DNA from: a virus
Direction: 5' to 3' (one strand)
DNA length: 41,183 nucleotides
Virus record (IMG/VR): IMGVR_UViG_3300032322_000877
Location: 1 to 41,183 of that record
Part shown: one piece after another, positions 28,092 to 34,985 of the stretch
How positions within the stretch are numbered: position 1 is the first letter of the stretch
Layout of the letters: each line of letters opens with the position of its first letter
Notes under the pieces: model-generated
Database searches by the model: none
What the model saw: the letters and a program-made list of their open reading frames with translations, nothing else
Told to the model about the DNA's origin: nothing
Made by a program: the position numbers and the translations under genes

Positions 28092-28710
28092 AGATGTGAG
28101 ATAGCATTACCCGATACAGACGCTCTCCGTCTACTTCCATTTCGTAGTCAGCATTCTTTTGAATGAATACCTTGTCGCCCGGCTTGAGGCCGAGCTCCTC
28201 CAGCATCTGTGATGGATAACGGATGTATCCGTACTGGTTGTATGACTTCTTTGATTGAACTAGTTCAAGTGTCTCACTCTTTAGCTCATAGTCCTGCTCT
28301 GCTGGACTAAGGAATATCCACGGACCAAGAAGACGAACTTCTCCGGTCTCTTTGCTCTTGTATGCGTACGCTTGACAGCTGTGCGGGTCGTTACCGCCAT
28401 CCCACCACACATAGTACAGGCTATCGTCTTCAAATACAAACTGTCCTCGGCGATGCTTTGCCTCATCAAACTTCTGGTTTCCGTATACAAGGTGATTTCC
28501 CCCAAGCAAAACGTGGTGATGAAAGTACAATGTATCTCCAACAGACACATCGGTCTTGTATCGCTGAGGCACTCCAATGACTTCGCCCTCTACTGCGCGG
28601 TGAGCAAACTCATTGAACTTGGTATCCAAGTACATCTCTTTGCCCGCAATCTCTATAGTGTCTTTTACGGGCTTTGGTACTCGTACTATGAAGTATCTAA
28701 TTGGTTTCAT
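28072..28710 (-). CDS. GroES-like co-chaperonin-fold protein, 212 aa
   Basis: The ATG at 28710, which overlaps the upstream stop as TAATG, is preferred over a TTG four codons earlier. The N-terminal part has the Cpn10 order: a strand (RYFIVRVPKPV), a region like the mobile loop, then EGEVIGVPQRY and VSVGDTLYFHHH. The C-terminal part repeats it with GLKPGDKVFIQKNADYEMEV and a closing strand LYRVMLSHIYAQV, like the GroES end motif. A ~90-residue insertion separates the halves. It may be a phage co-chaperonin (compare T4 gp31 and cyanophage GroES-like proteins) helping capsid or fibre folding with host GroEL. It sits beside TerL. Confidence 0.6.
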   Translation of the reverse strand: MKPIRYFIVRVPKPVKDTIEIAGKEMYLDTKFNEFAHRAVEGEVIGVPQRYKTDVSVGDTLYFHHHVLLGGNHLVYGNQKFDEAKHRRGQFVFEDDSLYYVWWDGGNDPHSCQAYAYKSKETGEVRLLGPWIFLSPAEQDYELKSETLELVQSKKSYNQYGYIRYPSQMLEELGLKPGDKVFIQKNADYEMEVDGERLYRVMLSHIYAQVQE

Positions 28711-28946
28711 TAGAAGTCGCAATCGTGTTCAATTAAACAGGGCATATCGTCTATGGTTTTCCAGAGCATGGTGCCCTTTTCGGAATTGTAAATGTAGACA
28801 AGATATCGACGAATCCCATACACTGATAGGGCTCGTTCGTCCTGAATGATTGAATCGACTACGGCATCGCCAGTCCGTTGACCGACGAAGTACGCCATGG
28901 CGTCCTTGGGGTTTTGCCCCACGATGATTTTTCTGATAAGTTCCAT
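28710..28946 (-). CDS. Hypothetical protein, 78 aa
   Basis: Small alpha/beta protein (IIVGQNPKDAMAYFVGQRTG; RRYLVYIYNSEKGTMLWKTI) ending in an acidic Cys-containing tail (CLIEHDCDF). It is part of the tight minus-strand run and coupled by TAATG to the GroES-like gene. I do not recognise it. Confidence 0.6.
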   Translation of the reverse strand: MELIRKIIVGQNPKDAMAYFVGQRTGDAVVDSIIQDERALSVYGIRRYLVYIYNSEKGTMLWKTIDDMPCLIEHDCDF

Positions 28947-28956
28947 TTGAATTTCA

Positions 28957-29265
28957 TTATTTCTTCAACCAGTATTCAATTGAGTTGGTTGGTTCGTCGT
29001 CGTCGTCATCTTCGTCCTGCTCTGCCGCAAAGCTATGGGCCATAACATTGAACATGATATTCAACTCCTCACCACCGTCCACGCTGTATCCAGCTAGGAA
29101 TTCGTAGCTCTCTGGACTGTCTTCGTTATCGTCGTCGCAGGCTAGACCGAAGCAGTATGTCGCCATGAACTCTGGTCCAGCATTATTGTCTTTGATAATG
29201 TCGGCAATCTCATCCATCTTCTCTCTTACGAGGATGAACATTTCGATTCGCTTTTCTCTGGTCAT
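28957..29265 (-). CDS. Acidic hypothetical protein, 102 aa
   Basis: Very acidic protein with Asp/Glu clusters (CDDDNEDSPE and EQDEDDDDDEPTN). The N-terminal helix is basic (MTREKRIEMFILVREKMDEI) and a short beta region follows. It starts 6 nt after the stop of the fibre gene. Function unknown; the charge suggests a DNA-mimic or packing-related role, but nothing specific is visible. Confidence 0.6.
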   Translation of the reverse strand: MTREKRIEMFILVREKMDEIADIIKDNNAGPEFMATYCFGLACDDDNEDSPESYEFLAGYSVDGGEELNIMFNVMAHSFAAEQDEDDDDDEPTNSIEYWLKK

Positions 29266-29271
29266 AGGGCG

Positions 29272-30234
29272 TTATACTACGTCCCCTAATTTAGTAACGC
29301 TAAACGAAGATTGAAGGCCGAGGGTTGCGGCTGTTGTAGAAGATACTCTGACGCCAACGTCATACGGCACTCCTGAGTCAGCGTAAAAGTAATACACCAT
29401 TGTCACTGAGTGTTTACCAACAGTGGCATTAGTCTGTGTCTCTTCTATAAGCACCGCACTTCCAGCTCCATCGTTTAGATATATCTGAACAGTAGTGTTT
29501 GGCGTTCCTGCGGCAACAATAATCTCAGTAGTAGACTCAAGTCTATACATTCCCTGAGTGCTAATCCTAATGTTGTTTCGGGAACCGCCACCAAAGTCAA
29601 CAAGCGAAACAGCTGATAAGACACCACCAAGGGCCACACAGGAAGTAGCTGGGTCGGTAGCTCCGGTTGCTGGCTGATTTGCAATTTCTGCAAATGCAAT
29701 GAATGCGCTTGCCGTACTAAGCGCCGTGGTCGCTTGAGGCTTAGCAATGAACATTGCAGGGATTGCAGTTGCTCCACTGTTGATTACATAGTCAGCCAAG
29801 TTGACGGCATCTATGTACTTGTAGGAACTAGACGACTCGTCCCAAATCAAGAACTTGTCTATGGTTGCCGTCTGCTGTGAGGTCAATTGCACAAGGGAAC
29901 TTGCAGGAAGCACTCCAATAGTGCTTCCGGTAGCACCAAGTGGAGAGTTCGCAGTGACAGACGTAGTTCCGATTGGATTGGTGCTGAGGTTGCGCTTCAC
30001 AAACACACCCGTTGAACTAAGCATAAGTGCTTGAACATCAGTAGTAGATGTGGTCATCGTGCCAGTGCACTTGAAGTCACCAGTTGACTCAACCGTGTCT
30101 GTGGAGAGCTTTAGGGCCGTATTGTTTCCCTCGCCGTCTTGTACGACTTGCTCAGACGCAGACACCGTAGAGGTGGCCATCTTCAGCAACAGGCCAAAGG
30201 TGTCTTTAATTTTAGTTCCGCTAAGACTTCCCAT
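29272..30234 (-). CDS. Virion fibre/receptor-binding protein with C1q-like C-terminus, 320 aa
   Basis: The N-terminal segment (MGSLSGTKIKDTFGLLLKMA, then QDGEGNNTALKLSTDTVEST) resembles the short virion-anchor start of many environmental phage fibre proteins. A Ser/Thr-rich shaft follows. The C-terminal ~130 residues (IRISTQGMYRLESTTEIIVA, TVQIYLNDGAG, GKHSVTMVYYFYAD) look like a C1q/TNF-type jelly roll, often a trimeric receptor-binding head. It is the first gene of an operon running down to TerL, driven by a TATCTTTG box 17 nt upstream. Assigned from fold pattern. Confidence 0.7.
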   Translation of the reverse strand: MGSLSGTKIKDTFGLLLKMATSTVSASEQVVQDGEGNNTALKLSTDTVESTGDFKCTGTMTTSTTDVQALMLSSTGVFVKRNLSTNPIGTTSVTANSPLGATGSTIGVLPASSLVQLTSQQTATIDKFLIWDESSSSYKYIDAVNLADYVINSGATAIPAMFIAKPQATTALSTASAFIAFAEIANQPATGATDPATSCVALGGVLSAVSLVDFGGGSRNNIRISTQGMYRLESTTEIIVAAGTPNTTVQIYLNDGAGSAVLIEETQTNATVGKHSVTMVYYFYADSGVPYDVGVRVSSTTAATLGLQSSFSVTKLGDVV

Positions 30235-30239
30235 AATAG

Positions 30240-30258
30240 TACTTTTGAAACAAAGATA
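30240..30258. promoter_or_regulatory. Divergent overlapping -7 elements TACTTTTG (+) and TATCTTTG (-)
   Basis: On the plus strand TACTTTTG (30240-30247) lies 16 nt before the ATG at 30264. On the minus strand TATCTTTG (30258-30251) lies 16 nt before the ATG at 30234. Both are exact TAnnTTTG matches and are only 3 nt apart, so the two polymerases would compete for the same DNA. Confidence 0.65.
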
Positions 30259-30263
30259 CTGAT

Positions 30264-30731
30264 ATGCCCAAGACTACTGTCAGCCGAAAGAAGCTGTTCA
30301 GGGAATTTTCCAAAATTGACCCTAAGTTCATCCAGAGAAACGACCTGAAGTACTTGACGTTTCTATACCGAGACATGAAAGAGAACTACGGCCTTGGCGC
30401 AGCAGAGGTTGAGCTTCTTCTGTTTGCTTATGACCTTGAGTTCTGGACCATTGAGTACCTAGCCAAGGGCATGATGCGCAGCGAAACACAGCTGAGGAAA
30501 AAGCAAATCTATAAGATGGTTAACGATGGCCTGATATATGCACACTTTGACAAACTCACTCCAAACAACAAGGAGATAGCTGCAGCTTTCTTCAGGGAGG
30601 AGAACAAGTTCAACTACAGGGTGCGGTATGCGCTTACGCAAAAGGCGCGCCTGCTTGTGGCCCGTATGTATCGTAAGCTTTACGGAGAAGAGCCCCTTAA
30701 GGTTTCTTCAACCGTACCAGAGCCCCAATAG
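30264..30731 (+). CDS. Winged-helix-like DNA-binding protein, 155 aa
   Basis: A plus-strand gene inside the minus-strand virion block. The sequence is mostly helical with a basic N-terminus (PKTTVSRKKLFREFSKIDPK). A likely helix-turn-helix region is YLAKGMMRSETQLRKKQIYKMV, and a winged segment follows (GLIYAHFDKL to YALTQKARLLVARMYRKLYG), as in MarR/PadR-like proteins. It is transcribed divergently from the fibre-TerL operon through overlapping promoters, so it could repress or activate the late genes. A packaging role (TerS) is an alternative. Its end overlaps the convergent 75-aa gene by 35 nt. Confidence 0.65.
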   Translation: MPKTTVSRKKLFREFSKIDPKFIQRNDLKYLTFLYRDMKENYGLGAAEVELLLFAYDLEFWTIEYLAKGMMRSETQLRKKQIYKMVNDGLIYAHFDKLTPNNKEIAAAFFREENKFNYRVRYALTQKARLLVARMYRKLYGEEPLKVSSTVPEPQ

Positions 30732-30924
30732 CCATCTTCTCTTTGGCCGTTCCAGGCTTGTCATGAGAGACAAGTCGGAACGGGGCCTCAAGGCTGGCTC
30801 CAGGATGCTTGACAAACTTTCCAGAATGCTTCATAAGGTAGAAGCGACCCTTTCCGTCGTTCATCCAGTGATAGCCCTCTGGGGCCTTCACCATCACGTT
30901 CTTGTTGAGCTTCTTTAGGTTCAT
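30697..30924 (-). CDS. Hypothetical basic protein, 75 aa
   Basis: Small basic beta-rich protein (VMVKAPEGYHWMNDGKGRFY, LMKHSGKFVKHPGASLEAPF). Its ATG overlaps the stop of the methyltransferase gene (ATGA). Short proteins with an 'EGYHWM' start are common near virion genes, but no function is known. It ends by overlapping the convergent winged-helix gene. Confidence 0.6.
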   Translation of the reverse strand: MNLKKLNKNVMVKAPEGYHWMNDGKGRFYLMKHSGKFVKHPGASLEAPFRLVSHDKPGTAKEKMAIGALVRLKKP

Positions 30925-31556
30925 TTCCTGGTGACTTCAAAAATCATATCGTCAGAACGATTCTTGTTCTTTCGGAAATCAAATCTACGGCATTCGGCAG
31001 GTATGCCAGAGAGCTCAACTTCTTTCTCTAGCTTCTCAAACCATTTGCAATCCTGGATGTCTTCGATAACTAGTTTTCCTCCAGGCTTAACCTTAGGAAG
31101 CCAACGGTGGATAGCAATCACCATGCTTGCAAGACTATGAGGGCCGTCGTCAATAACGTAGTCATAGAAGTCGTTTTCGTGCTCGGCGATAACCGGCTCT
31201 GCATATCCGTCTTGTATGCGTATCTCCACATTTGGAAACTCGCGGTCTCCTCGCATCTCATCGTAGTGCTGAGGCACGCCCTCATAGATATCAAGTCCAA
31301 TGACCTTAGCATTTGGAAACCATGAGCTCCAGAGCATCAGGCTTCCTCCCCACTGCACGCCAAGCTCGAGCACGTTTGATACGCTCTCTCGCTTTCCTTC
31401 GAACTCTGCTGCATAGTAGGAGTCGATGTAGTCGTGGTCTGCTCCTTTGTCAGAAGTGTAGAATCCCGGCCGGCCTGGGTATGCACAGACCGAACGATAC
31501 ATCTCACCTAGTTTGGTATTAGCTGCCACAAGCTTCGCAATCTTCGGGGTTCTCAA
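30921..31556 (-). CDS. Class I SAM-dependent methyltransferase, 211 aa
   Basis: Rossmann-fold methyltransferase related to the cephalosporin-hydroxylase/CmcI-like and macrocin O-methyltransferase group. Motif I is VLELGVQWGGSLMLW, motif II ends in AKVIGLDIYEG, and the acidic motif is YDYVIDDGPHSLASM followed by KPGGKLVIEDIQD. The conserved SDKGADHDYIDSYY precedes motif I. The start is unsure: TTG at 31556 gives the full frame, and GTG at 31529 is an alternative. The target may be a virion surface sugar or protein, given the neighbouring virion genes and the phage's other modifying enzymes. Confidence 0.75.
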   Translation of the reverse strand: MRTPKIAKLVAANTKLGEMYRSVCAYPGRPGFYTSDKGADHDYIDSYYAAEFEGKRESVSNVLELGVQWGGSLMLWSSWFPNAKVIGLDIYEGVPQHYDEMRGDREFPNVEIRIQDGYAEPVIAEHENDFYDYVIDDGPHSLASMVIAIHRWLPKVKPGGKLVIEDIQDCKWFEKLEKEVELSGIPAECRRFDFRKNKNRSDDMIFEVTRK

Positions 31557-31623
31557 TGTTGCAGGTAGGCTGCTTGGCTTCTTCTAGCTGTTCCAGCCAG
31601 TCCTCAAATTCTACTCCGGTCAT
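31519..31623 (-). CDS. Possible tiny Cys-containing protein, 34 aa
   Basis: ATG at 31623, 12 nt after the previous stop, with a frame of 34 codons: acidic start (MTGVEFEDWLEQLEEAKQ), then a Cys-rich end with three Cys (CNIENPEDCEACGS). It overlaps the start of the methyltransferase gene by 38 nt and could couple its translation from the weak TTG/GTG start. It might bind a metal. It may be only a leader ORF; evidence is position and codon structure. Confidence 0.4.
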   Translation of the reverse strand: MTGVEFEDWLEQLEEAKQPTCNIENPEDCEACGS

Positions 31624-31634
31624 TTTGTTTGGTG

Positions 31635-31853
31635 TTATTTTTTTGCTCGGTTGCGTGATGATGAAATCATGCGGCGCTCGTCATGGTCGTAGTCCTTATC
31701 GTCCCCATTTCCGTAGGTGCCCGCGTCGCGGTTCTTCTTATTTAGGTACGCACGGTATTTCTTGCGCTCTTTGGTTGAGTGATACTCGGTATCGTACTCA
31801 GCCTTCTTGGCGCGAGCTTTTGCATTACTGGCGTAATACTTACTTGTCTTCAC
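31635..31853 (-). CDS. Basic hypothetical protein, 72 aa
   Basis: Lys/Arg/Tyr-rich protein (KARAKKAEYDTEYHSTKERK, KKNRDAGTYGNGDDKDYDHD) ending in ERRMISSSRNRAKK. It starts at GTG, overlapping the upstream gene by 14 nt. The D-H and S-x-x-x-NR ending is shared with many small phage proteins of unknown role that may bind DNA, as I recall. No catalytic motif is complete. Confidence 0.55.
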   Translation of the reverse strand: MKTSKYYASNAKARAKKAEYDTEYHSTKERKKYRAYLNKKNRDAGTYGNGDDKDYDHDERRMISSSRNRAKK

Positions 31854-32031
31854 CTTCTTCGGAGGAGTAGGAAGCCTTGATTTTGTAGTACGCTGGAGCC
31901 ATACCTGTGGCCTTGACAGATGCTTGAATCTGCTTTACGGCCATCATCAGGTCGGGGTTCATGACCTCGATTTCCTGCTCTGACTCCATATATCCGCCCT
32001 CATTGTAGGCTTTGGTTCGGTACTTCTTCAT
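31840..32031 (-). CDS. Small MKKYR...GG protein, 63 aa
   Basis: Begins MKKYRTKAYNEGGYM, then a helical part (NPDLMMAVKQIQASVKATGM) and an acidic end. The start resembles that of the 126-aa protein at 32486-32866, suggesting a shared N-terminal recognition motif. A TAAATTTG promoter box lies 34 nt upstream of the ATG. Function unknown; probably a minor virion protein. Confidence 0.6.
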   Translation of the reverse strand: MKKYRTKAYNEGGYMESEQEIEVMNPDLMMAVKQIQASVKATGMAPAYYKIKASYSSEEGEDK

Positions 32032-32065
32032 TTTTCTTTCTTTAGAAAGGGGTACGACATAAGAG

Positions 32066-32073
32066 CAAATTTA
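32066..32073 (-). promoter_or_regulatory. -7 element TAAATTTG before the 63-aa gene
   Basis: Exact TAnnTTTG match on the minus strand, 34 nt upstream of the ATG at 32031, in the divergent gap shared with the plus-strand secreted-protein gene. Confidence 0.5.
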
Positions 32074-32094
32074 GACATTTTTCACCCTGGGGTA

Positions 32095-32125
32095 TTGACT
32101 GACGTTTTTTGATTTCGTAGTATTG
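32095..32125 (+). promoter_or_regulatory. Promoter TTG-N20-TAGTATTG of the secreted-protein gene
   Basis: TTG (32095-32097, in TATTGAC) is followed after 20 nt by TAGTATTG (32118-32125), one mismatch from TAnnTTTG. The ATG of the 108-aa gene lies 23 nt downstream. Confidence 0.6.
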
Positions 32126-32148
32126 CAGTCAACTTCAATTTACCAACC

Positions 32149-32475
32149 ATGAAAACTACACTTCTTTCAACCCTGCTGGTCGCCAGCCTCTCTCTTTTCT
32201 CTCAGCAGCCTCCCAAGTCTCTTGACGGCATCTACATGACGCAAGTAGAACAAGGCGTGTACGACTTCACCATCAACGATGATTTCGTATCACACAGCCT
32301 TGCGGTGTCATTAGCCGATGAATGCGACAGCTTCACCGAGATTCCAAAAGATGTCCTTGGCAAGGATGCGGTGGTAGGGTACTTCTTCCACTTCCAGGAC
32401 TACGATGTCCTATACATCCTCGTGCGAGGCGGCACTCTAAAGGGTAGCCTTGTAGAAAAGAAGAAGGGGGCCTAA
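32149..32475 (+). CDS. Secreted/periplasmic small protein, 108 aa
   Basis: The N-terminus is a clear signal peptide (MKTTLLSTLLVASLSLFSQQ, hydrophobic core ~4-17, probable cleavage near FSQ). The mature part is a small acidic beta-rich domain. It is a lone plus-strand gene with its own promoter and terminator inside the minus-strand virion region, which marks it as a moron-type or lysogenic-conversion-like gene, perhaps superinfection exclusion. No named family recognised. Confidence 0.65.
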   Translation: MKTTLLSTLLVASLSLFSQQPPKSLDGIYMTQVEQGVYDFTINDDFVSHSLAVSLADECDSFTEIPKDVLGKDAVVGYFFHFQDYDVLYILVRGGTLKGSLVEKKKGA

Positions 32476-32487
32476 GCCCCCTTTTTT
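32466..32487 (+). terminator. Terminator GGGGGC-CTAA-GCCCCC-TTTTTT
   Basis: A six-pair G/C stem with CTAA loop followed by six T. It overlaps the stop codon of the plus-strand 108-aa gene and lies right at the end of the convergent 126-aa gene. The 16-nt core is identical to the hairpin at 10603-10618. Confidence 0.8.
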
Positions 32488-32866
32488 ATTTGCGGCCCAT
32501 CCGAGCTCGTGCAATCTTCTCTTCTTCTGGAGTCAGTCGACGACCGGTGTCTTTGAGCATCATTCCGGGTTGGCGAATTCCTTCCTTGGTGAGCTGTGCG
32601 CGAACCTCGTCCTGCATCATTTTACGCTCTACTTCCGGAATGGTCTTGCTTACGCTAGGATTCTTCTTCAGGTAAGCCTGTGCCTTCTGGGTCATCAGCT
32701 CTTCACGGCGCTTATTGTAGTCAGCGGTTCCGTAGGTCTGCATTTTGACTCCTCCTCCTTTGGGTGCAGTAACGGTAGCGCCTGCTACTACTACTGGCTT
32801 CTTCTTTTCGTCAACCGGGGGCTTTCCTCCGTTTGCATACTTCTTGGTGGTGCGGTACTTTTTCAT
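32486..32866 (-). CDS. Small MKKYR...GG protein, 126 aa
   Basis: The ATG at 32866 (MKKYRTTKKYANGGKPP) is preferred to the preceding GTG. A Lys-rich disordered N-terminus is followed by a helical region (EELMTQKAQAYLKKN; PEVERKMMQDEVRAQLTKEG) and an Arg-rich end. The N-terminal motif recurs in the 63-aa protein nearby and inside the 351-aa protein. A TATATTTG promoter box lies upstream. Probably a minor virion or assembly protein; no family recognised. Confidence 0.55.
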   Translation of the reverse strand: MKKYRTTKKYANGGKPPVDEKKKPVVVAGATVTAPKGGGVKMQTYGTADYNKRREELMTQKAQAYLKKNPSVSKTIPEVERKMMQDEVRAQLTKEGIRQPGMMLKDTGRRLTPEEEKIARARMGRK

Positions 32867-32883
32867 CACTTTGTTTTGTCTTA

Positions 32884-32891
32884 CAAATATA
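32884..32891 (-). promoter_or_regulatory. -7 element TATATTTG before the 126-aa gene
   Basis: Exact TAnnTTTG match on the minus strand, 17 nt upstream of the ATG at 32866, in the short gap after the 61-aa gene. Confidence 0.5.
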
Positions 32892-32898
32892 TGGATTG

Positions 32899-33084
32899 TT
32901 ATTTCTTGTTGAAGCTGCGTAGCGTCATTGCCAGATTTGCCATCTTTGCCACCTTGCCTTTGGATGCTGCTGCAGCCTTCAGCTTGGCTAATGGAATCTT
33001 CTCGCCTTTCTTAACCCCGAGCGCTTTGTGAAGCGCTCCGGGCTTATGGTCGGCCAGGGCCTTTTGAATCCACTGCTTTGCCAT
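32899..33084 (-). CDS. Conserved small basic protein (KPGALHKALGV), 61 aa
   Basis: Basic, helical protein with the conserved core KPGALHKALGVKKGEKIPLA. As I recall, similar short proteins with K-x-GAL-K-x-LGV occur in many Bacteroidota and environmental phages near virion genes, with no known function. It starts 2 nt after the stop of the 351-aa gene. Confidence 0.65.
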   Translation of the reverse strand: MAKQWIQKALADHKPGALHKALGVKKGEKIPLAKLKAAAASKGKVAKMANLAMTLRSFNKK

Positions 33085-33086
33085 TG

Positions 33087-34142
33087 TTACTTATTCTTGG
33101 GGCTTACGCCGGTGAAGTACATCATGGCTTGACGAAGAGCTTGCATTTGCTTCTTCGTTGAGGGGCTCATGTCAACAGCGTTAGAGATGAAGCTGTTGTT
33201 GTCCTTGGTGGGGTTCAGGGGGTTCGGAGCTCCTGCCTTCTTGAGCATACCGCCTTGGGCCATCTTCTTGACGGGCTTCTTGGCAACCATCATGCCCTTA
33301 GCCTTGAGGCTGCGGTCAAATGCTGCCAGTGCGTCCGGGTCAGACTTCTTCAATGCGTTGCGCATCTCGGTCAGGTTCTCCATCTCACGAGCCTTTGCGT
33401 TTGCGTTGAACTTCTGGTCGGCGGTCTTTCCTCCGTTTTGGTACATCATGCCCAGCTTACCGCCGCCCATCATGTAGCCCATCTTGTTGCGAACCTCGGT
33501 GGGCAACTTCGCGAGGCCTTTCTTCTCTGAGGGGACGGGCTTAAGGGCGCCTCCCGTAGCGTACTTCTTGGATTTCATAACTGTTACTTCGTCGAGTTGA
33601 GTTGTTGGGGTTTGTTCTTCTACACCTATTCCGATAGCGCCAGTGCGTCCGGTATTGGCTGGGTCTAATTTACGGTCTATTTTACGCACCAGGGACTTTG
33701 CTTTGTCCATTGGTGTAACCTTTTGGTACTGGCGAGCAATCTCGTCGCGTACCATTTGCTGTTGGCGGGGGGTGAGCTTACCAACTTCCTGCAGCACGCT
33801 TTTGTCTTTCTCGGCATATCGGCGTGCCATGTCGGCAATCTCTTTGCTGTTGACTGGGCGTACTTGTCCACGCAGTCCTAGGTTGTCACGTAGGCCTCCT
33901 GCGAACTCCATGAACTTGCGCATTTCCTGAGGCACTTGCTTCTCGAATTCACGCTGCGGTCCAGATGTAGCCATAGCGCGTCCTATGGCTGCCAGGCCGG
34001 CTCGACCGGCCATGGCGCCCACCATCGGATTGACCGACTTAATAGCCTGGTTCTTCCCGAATTTGGCGAACTCAGCACGAAGCTTCTTCTCCATTTCTGG
34101 GGTCATTCCCGCTGGGCGCTTGGGTGGTTTGCTGTTTCTCAT
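33087..34142 (-). CDS. Lys/Gly-rich virion-associated protein with repeated GG motifs, 351 aa
   Basis: First gene of the minus-strand block. The N-terminal half is basic and helical (GMTPEMEKKLRAEFAKFGKN). The middle has a conserved-looking segment KKGLAKLPTEVRNKMGYMMG. The motif Lys/Met-x-Gly-Gly appears several times: KKYATGGALK, MMYQNGGK and KKMAQGGMLKK. The C-terminus ends in a short helix. Similar motifs occur in the small neighbours. It is likely a virion or assembly protein. A good TAACTTTG promoter box precedes it. Confidence 0.65.
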   Translation of the reverse strand: MRNSKPPKRPAGMTPEMEKKLRAEFAKFGKNQAIKSVNPMVGAMAGRAGLAAIGRAMATSGPQREFEKQVPQEMRKFMEFAGGLRDNLGLRGQVRPVNSKEIADMARRYAEKDKSVLQEVGKLTPRQQQMVRDEIARQYQKVTPMDKAKSLVRKIDRKLDPANTGRTGAIGIGVEEQTPTTQLDEVTVMKSKKYATGGALKPVPSEKKGLAKLPTEVRNKMGYMMGGGKLGMMYQNGGKTADQKFNANAKAREMENLTEMRNALKKSDPDALAAFDRSLKAKGMMVAKKPVKKMAQGGMLKKAGAPNPLNPTKDNNSFISNAVDMSPSTKKQMQALRQAMMYFTGVSPKNK

Positions 34143-34158
34143 AACCTAGTAAGTGAGA

Positions 34159-34188
34159 CAAAGTTAGTAGATTTACACTTTAACAAAA
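34159..34188 (-). promoter_or_regulatory. Promoter TTTTG-N17-TAACTTTG at the head of the virion block
   Basis: On the minus strand TTTTG (34188-34184) is followed after 17 nt by TAACTTTG (34166-34159), an exact -7 match, with the ATG 16 nt further on. It lies back to back with the plus-strand lysis genes. Confidence 0.65.
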
Positions 34189-34198
34189 TACGTGAACG

Positions 34199-34339
34199 AT
34201 GGCTGGTAAGGGCAGTAAGGTATTGACTGTTGCGAAATTCATAAGCAAGAGTAGGAAACGCGGGAAGCACTCCAAGAAGGCTTCCAATAACAAGTCATCT
34301 AAGAACTACTCCAAGCCATATAACGCACAAGGACGATGA
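34199..34339 (+). CDS. Tiny basic protein before the endolysin, 46 aa
   Basis: A 46-codon frame from ATG at 34199 whose stop overlaps the endolysin ATG (ATGA). The product is extremely basic (AGKGSKVLTVAKFISKSRKR, GKHSKKASNNKSSKNYSKPY) and ends NAQGR. Small Lys/Ser/Asn-rich proteins of this kind are, as I recall, found in other Bacteroidota phages. It may bind nucleic acid. The tight overlap and clean codon structure argue that it is real. Confidence 0.7.
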   Translation: MAGKGSKVLTVAKFISKSRKRGKHSKKASNNKSSKNYSKPYNAQGR

Positions 34340-34950
34340 GCTTAAAGAATTTACAGGAAGCTATCGGTGTAAAAGCTGATGGCGAGTTTGGTCCTGCCAC
34401 GTTGCGTGCAGCAGCGAAGCACTATGGTATGTCACCGGAGCGCGCAGCACACTTCTTCGGACAGACGGCTCATGAGACGGGTGGCTTCAGATTGTTCTCT
34501 GAGAACCTCAACTACTCTTCTGAGGGCCTTATGAAGATTTTCAAGAAGTACTTCCCCACGAAGACATTGGCTGACAAGTACGCACGTAATGCTGTTGGCA
34601 TTGCCTCTAGGGTATATGCTTCGCGTATGGGCAACGGTGACGAGGCTACGTTTGATGGATGGAAGTACCGTGGTCGTGGTGCACTGCAGTTGACGGGCAA
34701 GTCAAACTACGAGGCGTTTGCTAAGTGGCTGAAGAAACCAGAGCTGTTGGAGAAGCCAGATGCTGTTGCTACTGAGCACGCATTCGACAGCGCTCGCTTC
34801 TTCTTTGACCGTAACAAGTTGTGGGACATCTGCGACAAGGGCGTCAGCGACGAGACCATCCTATTGCTTACTCGGAAGATAAATGGCGGCACGCACGGTC
34901 TTGAGGACCGCGCTAGCCGCACCAAGCAGTACTACAGTTGGTTGAAATAA
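34336..34950 (+). CDS. GH19 chitinase-like endolysin, 204 aa
   Basis: Peptidoglycan-degrading lysozyme of glycoside hydrolase family 19. The first ~35 residues look like half a peptidoglycan-binding domain (LQEAIGVKADGEFGPATLRA). The catalytic core shows FFGQTAHETGGFRLFSENLN (catalytic Glu in HETGG), then YRGRGALQLTGKSNYEAFAK, and RKINGG followed by an Arg-rich end. There is no signal peptide, so a holin or other export route is needed; none is obvious nearby. Translation is coupled to the basic 46-aa gene. Its role is host cell lysis. Confidence 0.9.
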   Translation: MSLKNLQEAIGVKADGEFGPATLRAAAKHYGMSPERAAHFFGQTAHETGGFRLFSENLNYSSEGLMKIFKKYFPTKTLADKYARNAVGIASRVYASRMGNGDEATFDGWKYRGRGALQLTGKSNYEAFAKWLKKPELLEKPDAVATEHAFDSARFFFDRNKLWDICDKGVSDETILLLTRKINGGTHGLEDRASRTKQYYSWLK

Positions 34951-34985
34951 GTTTTTGCAAATATTGCAAATTCATGCTTCAGCTA

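Noticed and set aside
34205-34240. TATTGAC as a third promoter like those at 32095 and 34986
   Set aside because: It lies inside the 46-aa gene and no -7 box follows after 20 nt.
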